Positions 13,421 through 18,370 of a stretch of 18,370 nt of DNA are shown piece by piece; positions within the stretch are counted from its first letter, which is position 1; the number at the start of each line of letters is the position of its first letter. A program made the position numbers and the translations under genes. Below the pieces are notes generated by a model. The model made no database searches, was not told the origin of the DNA, and saw only the letters and a list, made by a program, of their open reading frames with translations. The DNA is from Actinomycetota bacterium (GTDB taxonomy: Bacteria; Actinomycetota; Acidimicrobiia; Acidimicrobiales; Poriferisodaliceae): the NCBI GenBank assembly GCA_002731665.1, contig PCCJ01000038.1, forward strand, positions 1-18,370, given 5' to 3'.

Positions 13421-13505
13421 TTTTGTGATTGGCTGTATTCAAGTGAACTTAAACATTCCTATTACACTTCGTAATTGGTAGCGACGATGGTCTAGGAGCT
13501 CGCTT

Positions 13506-15185
13506 GTGAGCGATGCAAAAGTCACGATTTTCACTGGAAAGAAAATCATCACTATGAACCCTGCGGTGCCCGTCGCCCAGGCAATTGCTGTGCAAGGTGA
13601 CCGAATTCTTGGCGTCGGGACAGTCGAAGATCTCGCTCAGTGGGGCGATTACGAACTGGATGAACAGTTCAAGGATCATGTTTTGATGCCAGGGTTCGTG
13701 GAAGCTCATAGCCATGTCATGGCGGGCGCTGTTTGGGAGTTCCCATACGTCGGATTTTATGACCGTCCTGACCCGCTAGGACACACCTGGTCAGGATGTC
13801 AAACTATCGCAGCAGTGGTAGATCGGCTGGTTGAGTGTGAACGGGAACTCAAGGATCCTGAACAGACATTAGTCGCCTGGGGCCTTGACCCAATATTCCT
13901 GGACGGTGAACGTCTTGTTGCGAAACACTTAGATCGAATTTCGGTCACGCGCCCAATTTTCGTGTTCCACGCGAGTGGGCATCTAGCAACAGTGAACTCA
14001 GCGATGATGGACCGATCTAGTATAGATCGTTATACTCCAACGCCAGGTGTAGCTAGAGACACTGACGGAGAACCCAACGGCGAACTTCAGGAACCTGCTG
14101 CAATGTCACTGGCTCAGGATGGTTTCTCAGCTATCGGAGTTGCCATGATGTCCTCCAACGCTAAATGGAACTATGCTCGTGAAGCACGCAACTGCGGGGT
14201 CACAACTATTGCCGATCTTGGAACCACCCGTTTGACAATGGAAGGCCAGATCGAAGCTTGGCGTGAAGCTACTGATGACAACAATTATCCTGCGCGAGTA
14301 GTGGTAGCCGTGGGACACTCCGATTCGAACTCAAACAAAAAAAACTCAAACCCAATAGTGTCTCTTGCCGTGAGGCTGCGTGACGAAGAAGAAACTGCCA
14401 AGCTGAGGTTCGGGGTAGTGAAGCTGGTCCTTGATGGGTCCATTCAGGGTTTTACTGCCCGTATTTCATGGCCTCATTATGTTAATCCGCCACCGGGTCA
14501 CCCGGGAAATGGATTGTGGCTGATTCCCCCCGAACAACTCGCCGACATCGTTAGCGGTTACCACGAAGCTGGCCTTACAGTTCATTGTCACTGCAATGGC
14601 GATGAGGCAACACAAGTTTTCATTGATGCTGTAGACCTAGCTCTTCAACGACACCCTCGGTGGGACCACCGCCATACAGTCCAACACTCTCAGATGACTA
14701 CGACAGCCCAATACAAAAAAATGGCCTCGCTCGGAATAAACGCAAATATTTTTAGCAACCATATCTTTTACTGGGGTGACCAGCACTCAGCTATCACCGT
14801 TGGTGAAGAACGTGCGGCGCGAATGGACGCATGCGCGACTGCTGAACGCGAAGGAGTAGTTTTTTCTGTCCACAGCGACGCTCCGATTACCCCGATGAGC
14901 CAACTACACGCGGCGTGGTCAGCTGTGAACCGCCTTACAGCTTCTGGCAGAGTACTAGGCCCTGAAGAGCGGATAAGTGTTGCTAAAGCTCTTGAAGCAT
15001 GCACTCTCGGCGCAGCACATCAACTTAAGTTAGACCACGATATTGGCTCTCTGGAAGCAGGTAAACTCGCTGACTTTGCGGTACTAGAGAAAGACCCCTT
15101 TGAAGTCAGCCCCAACGAACTGAAGAACATTGCGGTCTGGGGCACTGTAGTAGGAGGAACTGCACACGTTGCGAGTTCGAAGTAA
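13506..15185 (+). CDS. Amidohydrolase family 3 metal-dependent hydrolase (YtcJ-like)
   Basis: A 559-residue protein, normal for the family. The N-terminal beta-sandwich (TIFTGKKIITMNP, then AIAVQGDRILGVGTVEDL) leads into LMPGFVEAHSH with the metal-binding His68-x-His70. Further likely ligands are Lys306 in GVVKLVLDGSIQG, His360/His362 in TVHCHCNGDEA, His394 in VQHSQ and Asp458 in VHSDAPITP. The sandwich is completed near the end by IGSLEAGKLADFAVLEKDPF. These enzymes hydrolyse amide or other bonds to small molecules; the substrate is unknown. GTG 13506 follows AGGAG (13494-13498) with a good spacer. The COG0523 GTPase starts six bases after the stop, so the two are co-transcribed. A run of eight A (14337-14344) lies in the frame without disrupting it. 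Confidence 0.93.
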   Translation: MSDAKVTIFTGKKIITMNPAVPVAQAIAVQGDRILGVGTVEDLAQWGDYELDEQFKDHVLMPGFVEAHSHVMAGAVWEFPYVGFYDRPDPLGHTWSGCQTIAAVVDRLVECERELKDPEQTLVAWGLDPIFLDGERLVAKHLDRISVTRPIFVFHASGHLATVNSAMMDRSSIDRYTPTPGVARDTDGEPNGELQEPAAMSLAQDGFSAIGVAMMSSNAKWNYAREARNCGVTTIADLGTTRLTMEGQIEAWREATDDNNYPARVVVAVGHSDSNSNKKNSNPIVSLAVRLRDEEETAKLRFGVVKLVLDGSIQGFTARISWPHYVNPPPGHPGNGLWLIPPEQLADIVSGYHEAGLTVHCHCNGDEATQVFIDAVDLALQRHPRWDHRHTVQHSQMTTTAQYKKMASLGINANIFSNHIFYWGDQHSAITVGEERAARMDACATAEREGVVFSVHSDAPITPMSQLHAAWSAVNRLTASGRVLGPEERISVAKALEACTLGAAHQLKLDHDIGSLEAGKLADFAVLEKDPFEVSPNELKNIAVWGTVVGGTAHVASSK

Positions 15186-15191
15186 GACAAA

Positions 15192-16088
15192 ATGAAGCTC
15201 TCTGAAGACTTGATAGAAGTGTCAGTCATCGGTGGGTATCTTGGAGCGGGCAAAACCACACTTGTCAATCATATTTTGCGTGAAGCTTCCGAACGCGTCG
15301 CTGTGATGGTTAACGACTTCGGAGAAATTAACATCGATGAAACTCTGATCGATTCCAGTAATGAAAACACTATTAGTTTGACGAATGGGTGTATCTGCTG
15401 TTCTCTTGTTGACGGTTTCGCTGCTGCATTGGAATCAGTACTATCTCTTTCACCGAGACCTACCCGGTTGGTGATCGAAGCGAGTGGGGTGGCTGACCCA
15501 AGCGCGATAGCCGCACATGGACATAGTCCTGGTTTAGCTCTTGACGCTGTAGTCGTAGTAGCTGATTCAGAGAGGCTGATTGAACAAATTGCTGACCCGC
15601 TAATCGGGCAAACGGTTGCGAGTCAAATACGAGCAGCTGACGTAATCGTGATTAACAAAATCGATCTGTGTGACACGTTGGCGAGTGTGAATATCGAATT
15701 AAGCGAGTTAAACCCAAATGCTCTTCTGGTTTATGCGAACAAAGCGAAGGCAGATCTTGATCTTTTGTTCGGTCGAGAAATACTCCGAACAGCTAGCACT
15801 GTTGGCCATATGGGAAAGTTTGAGTCACGAACTCACGAATCAGCTCAACCCATACTGAGAGAGAACCTTGAAACCCTAATAGAGAACTTACCCTCAGATA
15901 TTCAGCGGGTAAAAGGCATCGTCCGGCTTGCTGAAGCCCCTCGCATCCCGATGGTATTTCAATTAGTTGGGCGAAGTTGGGAGTTGCGCGCTTTAGCAGA
16001 CCGAGGAAAATCACCTGAGGGTAACCAGTTGGTGGTCATAGGACCGAAAGGGTCGATACCAATAGGGTGGGATAATTTTCTCAGTTGA
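15192..16088 (+). CDS. COG0523 (G3E) GTPase, CobW/Nha-activator-like metallochaperone
   Basis: A 298-residue GTPase. SVIGGYLGAGKTTLVNHILR (11-30) is the P-loop, MVNDFGEINIDETLI (39-53) holds the switch region, NGCICCSL (65-72) is the family's CxCC metal-binding motif (Cys67, 69, 70), IEASGVADP (95-103) is the Walker B region and NKID (155-158) gives guanine specificity. The C-terminal CobW_C domain covers about 225-298, with FQLVGRSWELRA. These proteins deliver Zn, Co or Fe to client enzymes at the cost of GTP. It starts six bases after the amidohydrolase stop, so translation is probably coupled. A metal-inserting role for that hydrolase is a reasonable inference. No His-rich tail is present. 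Confidence 0.93.
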   Translation: MKLSEDLIEVSVIGGYLGAGKTTLVNHILREASERVAVMVNDFGEINIDETLIDSSNENTISLTNGCICCSLVDGFAAALESVLSLSPRPTRLVIEASGVADPSAIAAHGHSPGLALDAVVVVADSERLIEQIADPLIGQTVASQIRAADVIVINKIDLCDTLASVNIELSELNPNALLVYANKAKADLDLLFGREILRTASTVGHMGKFESRTHESAQPILRENLETLIENLPSDIQRVKGIVRLAEAPRIPMVFQLVGRSWELRALADRGKSPEGNQLVVIGPKGSIPIGWDNFLS

Positions 16089-16277
16089 AAGCGCTAGACC
16101 ATTGAACGGCGTTCATCAAGATTTACGAAGACCGCCGTGCACAGATCCTGGGAATAAAGAGTTATGCGTTGTTGAGATGACTGATTAGTTGCTTTAAGTC
16201 GAGGGCTAACGATCTGAGCTTCGACGATCAATCAACGACTTTATGAAGGTAAGAACGCACCTTCGAAGCAGATCAAC
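16089..16277. other. Intergenic region, no gene recognised
   Basis: About 190 bases with no credible frame. GAAGGT-N8-ACCTTC (16245-16264) is a 6-bp dyad 26 bases before the PhyH-like start and could be an operator. No T-tailed terminator for the upstream operon is visible. Confidence 0.4.
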
Positions 16278-16283
16278 TAGTTT
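16278..16283 (+). promoter_or_regulatory. -10 element (TAGTTT) of a probable leaderless promoter
   Basis: TAGTTT is followed by six bases and the ATG at 16290, with no SD. Same geometry as at 334 and 5092. Confidence 0.35.
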
Positions 16284-16289
16284 CAGGCT

Positions 16290-17192
16290 ATGAAAGCAGC
16301 GGCGTTAGAGACCCGTATGAGCTCGGAAGTTCAAGAGCTCGGGCTAGAAAGTTTTGTCCTTCAGCTAGAAGTTGACGGCCTGTGCGTAGTGCCGCCCGAG
16401 AGAACTGGTGTGCAACCTGAGACAATAAAAGCTATTCGTGATCATCTCCTGAGCGAAGCCGAACAAATTGTCGGATGCGGATTCGACTTGAACGCAGGAC
16501 CAGATATTCCACTCACTATGAGCCCAGATGAAAACGTTATCGCCCGATTTAGTGGAGATAGTGGAGAACCAACTCAATTTATTGTCCAGCAGCTTTGTGC
16601 CCGTGATCGTTTATTCCGCGACCTCGCAATCAATCCGGTTGGGTTGGCTCTGATTCGGCACATGATTGGAAACAAAGCGACACGTTTCAGCAGTCACAAT
16701 GCTTTCATCAAATGGCAAGGCGAGTTCGGTTACGGACGTAACCTTGGATTGCACTGCGACCAAATGGCGGTACCTCTCCCATGGGGCCGTAATGCTCTCA
16801 CAGCGAATACCAACTGGTGTCTGACGGATTACACAAAAGAGAATGGAGCCATGGCTTACGTACCGGGATCACATCGCCGTATGGAGCCCCCGCGTTTTCC
16901 TGAAGCAGTTGAACTAGCGGTACCTTTGGAAGCCCCTGCTGGATCACTAATCGTGTTTCATGGCGCCACTTGGCATGGAGCTTTTCCGCGATTGAGCCCT
17001 GGGATGCGCCTATCTATCGCTAACTATTTTCGCCATTACATGGTCCTCCCTCAGGACGATATTAAAAACCTTTTCCCGCAGGAACTGGCTGATGATTGTT
17101 GTGACCCTGAGGTGTTTCGAATGCTGTCAGGATTTGTAGACGAATTTCCCTATGCGCAACAAACAAGTCCTATTCCTGGGTTTGCCACTTGA
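16290..17192 (+). CDS. Phytanoyl-CoA dioxygenase (PhyH) family Fe(II)/2-oxoglutarate oxygenase
   Basis: A 300-residue protein. The double-stranded beta-helix iron site is His155-x-Asp157 in GLHCDQM and His229 in ATWHGAF; Arg240 in SPGMRLSIANYF is the likely 2-oxoglutarate-binding residue. NTNWCLTDYTKENGAMAYVP (173-192) and PGSHRRMEPP are standard PhyH-family landmarks. The reaction is a 2-oxoglutarate-dependent hydroxylation, with succinate and CO2 as co-products; the substrate is unknown and, despite the family name, need not be an acyl-CoA. The N-terminal 80 residues have no special motif. Start at 16290 is supported by the upstream -10 hexamer; Met10 is an alternative. All iron ligands are intact, so it is probably active. 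Confidence 0.93.
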   Translation: MKAAALETRMSSEVQELGLESFVLQLEVDGLCVVPPERTGVQPETIKAIRDHLLSEAEQIVGCGFDLNAGPDIPLTMSPDENVIARFSGDSGEPTQFIVQQLCARDRLFRDLAINPVGLALIRHMIGNKATRFSSHNAFIKWQGEFGYGRNLGLHCDQMAVPLPWGRNALTANTNWCLTDYTKENGAMAYVPGSHRRMEPPRFPEAVELAVPLEAPAGSLIVFHGATWHGAFPRLSPGMRLSIANYFRHYMVLPQDDIKNLFPQELADDCCDPEVFRMLSGFVDEFPYAQQTSPIPGFAT

Positions 17193-17219
17193 CAGGTGCG
17201 GTCGCTTTAACCAATAACC

Positions 17220-17260
17220 TGGTCTCGTGATGAAGGATATGATGACATTAGCTGAGACCA
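17220..17260 (+). repeat. Inverted repeat ahead of the small helical protein gene
   Basis: TGGTCTC (17220-17226) and GAGACCA (17254-17260) are perfect reverse complements separated by 27 bases, ending 21 bases before the start at 17282. It could be a terminator-like stem for the PhyH-like gene or a leader structure. No T run. Confidence 0.3.
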
Positions 17261-17281
17261 TGAGCGCGTATTAAAGGAATA

Positions 17282-17479
17282 ATGGACACTGAACCTGCAG
17301 ATTTCGAAGAAGCATTGGCAGGAGTCTTAACGCTTGCGATTGTTGCGACCTCAGATGCAAAATCTGCTGAGGCAATGGAAGTTGTTGACGCGTTAATTCC
17401 GCATCTAGATGCTGCTGCTATAGATAGAGCAAACGTCGTAGCAAAGCGGCGTGCAGCGGAGTGGCAGCAGCGTAAATAA
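17282..17479 (+). CDS. Small alpha-helical protein of unknown function
   Basis: A 65-residue, Ala-rich acidic-to-basic protein predicted to be two or three helices: ADFEEALAGVLTLAIVA (6-22), SAEAMEVVDALIPHL (28-42) and AIDRANVVAKRRAAEWQQRK (46-65). No signal peptide or membrane segment, and no family is recognised. AAAGGA (17273-17278) is an SD with a short three-base spacer. Its composition looks like a real protein and it lies in line with the neighbouring plus-strand genes, 89 bases after the PhyH-like stop. The complementary strand is also open for 93 codons, but with low-complexity Ser/Ala content and no resemblance to any family. Confidence 0.55.
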   Translation: MDTEPADFEEALAGVLTLAIVATSDAKSAEAMEVVDALIPHLDAAAIDRANVVAKRRAAEWQQRK

Positions 17480-17585
17480 AGTGGTTGTGGTGCTAACCAT
17501 GTGTCGTATGGCTGAGGTGACCAGGACATATGACTGCTAGAGCTCCTTCAGTTAGCTAGAACATGATCTTTTGTTTTCTGTTACG

Positions 17586-17603
17586 TTACAAATCATTATG
17601 TAA
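17586..17603 (+). promoter_or_regulatory. Operator-like dyad upstream of the duplicated-domain gene
   Basis: TTACA-N8-TGTAA is a perfect 5-bp inverted repeat 32 bases before the ATG at 17636, immediately after the direct repeat GTTACGTTAC. It is placed where a promoter is expected and could bind a dimeric regulator. The arms are short, so chance cannot be excluded. Confidence 0.3.
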
Positions 17604-17635
17604 AGAATTGATTACGGTGAAACAGGGGGAAAGAA

Positions 17636-18238
17636 ATGAGTTATGTAGTAGCTAATCGATTGAGGGCAGTGGACGTCGAAAAGTTTTTAGAAGTTTTTAA
17701 TAGTCTTGCCCGTCCGGCGCTTGAAGGCAATGGCGCCACAAAAATTAGAGTAAGCCAAACTGTTATAGGTGGTGCTGACTCTGGCCTTATCGGGGTTGCC
17801 ATGTACTTCGATTCGGTTTCTGCTTCTGTCGCAGCATTAGGTGCAGGAAATGCGGCTGCAGGGCCAAGTGCTCGTGAAGCTGGCGTAGAGCTAATTGGAC
17901 GCAGTTTGGTCAAAATTCGAGAACAACGAGGATCTGATGAAGGTGCCTTTGGTTCGGTTCTTATGGCTGCTGGGCCTGGGGTCGATGATGCTACTTACGC
18001 ATCTAATGCTGATGCTTTTTATGGAGCTATGAGTTCTGGAGCAAATGGTCAGATGTTAGGAGACATGGTTGCTGGGGGAGACCGAACGGGTTTGCACGTT
18101 GCCGTGACGTGGACTGATGATATCGACGCATTGCAAAGTGCTGCCGAAGCGATGTACTCAAATACGGAAATTCAGAAAGTGATGCAACATTCCGGAATTT
18201 CTCCTGTAAGTAGAAGCATCTTCAAAACAATCATTTAG
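17636..18238 (+). CDS. Putative double-domain dimeric alpha/beta-barrel protein (internal duplication), function unknown
   Basis: A 200-residue protein whose two halves resemble each other. The first (3-94) has VIGGADSGLIGVAMYFDSVS and ends GVELIGRSLVKI; the second (107-199) has VAGGDRTGLHVAVTWTDDID and ends GISPVSRSIFKTI. Each half has the strand-helix-strand, Gly turn, strand, helix, strand order expected of a ferredoxin-like/dimeric alpha-beta-barrel domain, as in ABM-type proteins. No catalytic motif is visible. AGGGGG (about 17624-17629) shortly before the ATG is the likely SD, the same sequence as used by the substrate-binding lipoprotein gene. It is followed by an intrinsic terminator. 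I do not recognise a named family; the duplication and fold are read by eye. Confidence 0.85.
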   Translation: MSYVVANRLRAVDVEKFLEVFNSLARPALEGNGATKIRVSQTVIGGADSGLIGVAMYFDSVSASVAALGAGNAAAGPSAREAGVELIGRSLVKIREQRGSDEGAFGSVLMAAGPGVDDATYASNADAFYGAMSSGANGQMLGDMVAGGDRTGLHVAVTWTDDIDALQSAAEAMYSNTEIQKVMQHSGISPVSRSIFKTII

Positions 18239-18285
18239 CTATCAGTAAACAGTGCATCTCGAGAAGAAGTTAGTTAGTTAGACAG

Positions 18286-18322
18286 CTAGCAAAGCGCAGT
18301 AGCTTTCGTTGGAGGTTTTTTT
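18286..18322 (+). terminator. Intrinsic terminator after the duplicated-domain gene
   Basis: CTAGC-AAAGC (18286-18295) pairs with GCTTT-c-GTTGG (18302-18312) around the loop GCAGTA, about ten pairs with two wobbles and one bulged C. After AGG comes a run of seven T (18316-18322). It lies about 48 bases after the stop at 18238. Confidence 0.6.
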
Positions 18323-18370
18323 AGCTTGCCTCTGAAACTGTTGGAATATGCCCGCTGTGTAGGGCACCCT

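Noticed and set aside
13268..13474. 68-codon plus-strand ORF overlapping the CMD gene end
   Set aside because: No family, no SD, starts inside the CMD gene; the amidohydrolase start follows with its own SD.
9823..16254. Shared 10-mer TGAAGGTAAG before the ABM and PhyH-like genes
   Set aside because: A repeated 10-mer is expected many times by chance in 18 kb, and the surrounding pairing differs between the two sites.
17230..17274. 14-codon ORF overlapping the SD of the small helical protein gene
   Set aside because: No SD, no regulatory codon run, and short frames like this are common by chance.
18269..18281. GTTA repeated three times
   Set aside because: Too short to be a meaningful tandem repeat; no array.
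1..18370. CRISPR arrays, insertion sequences, attachment sites
   Set aside because: No regularly spaced repeats, transposase or integrase reading frames, or terminal inverted repeats with target duplications were found.

Overview
The window looks like chromosomal DNA of an actinobacterial-type organism with roughly balanced base composition. An aquatic member of the class Acidimicrobiia is my best guess, and a SAR202-type Chloroflexota is an alternative. The pointers are two F420/flavin luciferase-like (LLM) oxidoreductase genes, a lipoprotein with a short Cys-Gly-Gly-Gly start and a long acidic linker, frequent GTG starts, and several genes that appear leaderless (a -10 hexamer about six bases before the start codon). 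No rRNA, convincing tRNA, CRISPR array, transposase, integrase or phage gene is visible. Taxonomy is inference; no marker gene is present.

Layout. Positions 1-4132 hold a truncated LLM gene (-), a DinB/YfiT-like gene (+), an alpha/beta hydrolase with Cys in place of the nucleophilic Ser (-), a small membrane protein (+) and a CaiB/BaiF (family III) CoA-transferase (-). Positions 4479-10558 are all plus strand: a second small membrane protein resembling the first, a Rid-family protein, a Rieske ring-hydroxylating oxygenase alpha subunit, a COG1092-type RNA methyltransferase, a full LLM oxidoreductase, an antibiotic-biosynthesis-monooxygenase (ABM)-fold protein and a DUF3303-like protein. Positions 10873-12501 (-) encode a solitary type 1 substrate-binding lipoprotein, divergent from a carboxymuconolactone-decarboxylase (CMD)-family gene. 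Then come an amidohydrolase and COG0523 GTPase pair (the only clear operon by spacing), a phytanoyl-CoA dioxygenase-like (PhyH) gene, a small helical protein, and a 200-residue protein that looks like an internal duplication of a dimeric alpha/beta-barrel domain, closed by an intrinsic terminator.

Function. The inventory (Rieske oxygenase, LLM, ABM, CMD, CoA-transferase, PhyH, amidohydrolase, Rid, substrate-binding protein) reads as a catabolic or accessory region for organic compounds. Genes are mostly separate transcription units with long gaps; coding sequence is only about 77-78% of the window. No single pathway can be assigned. No electron-transfer partner for the Rieske protein and no permease or ATPase for the binding protein is present.

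The most unusual signals are non-coding: (a) a leader before the ABM gene where two stems compete for the same bases just before the ribosome binding site; (b) an inverted repeat that would pair across the start codon of the next gene; (c) a 24-codon hydrophobic micro-ORF with a good Shine-Dalgarno (SD) sequence ending at a strong hairpin; and (d) recurring leaderless promoter spacing. The most unusual protein signals are the Cys-nucleophile hydrolase without the usual C-terminal His and the pair of related three-helix membrane proteins on either side of the CoA-transferase.
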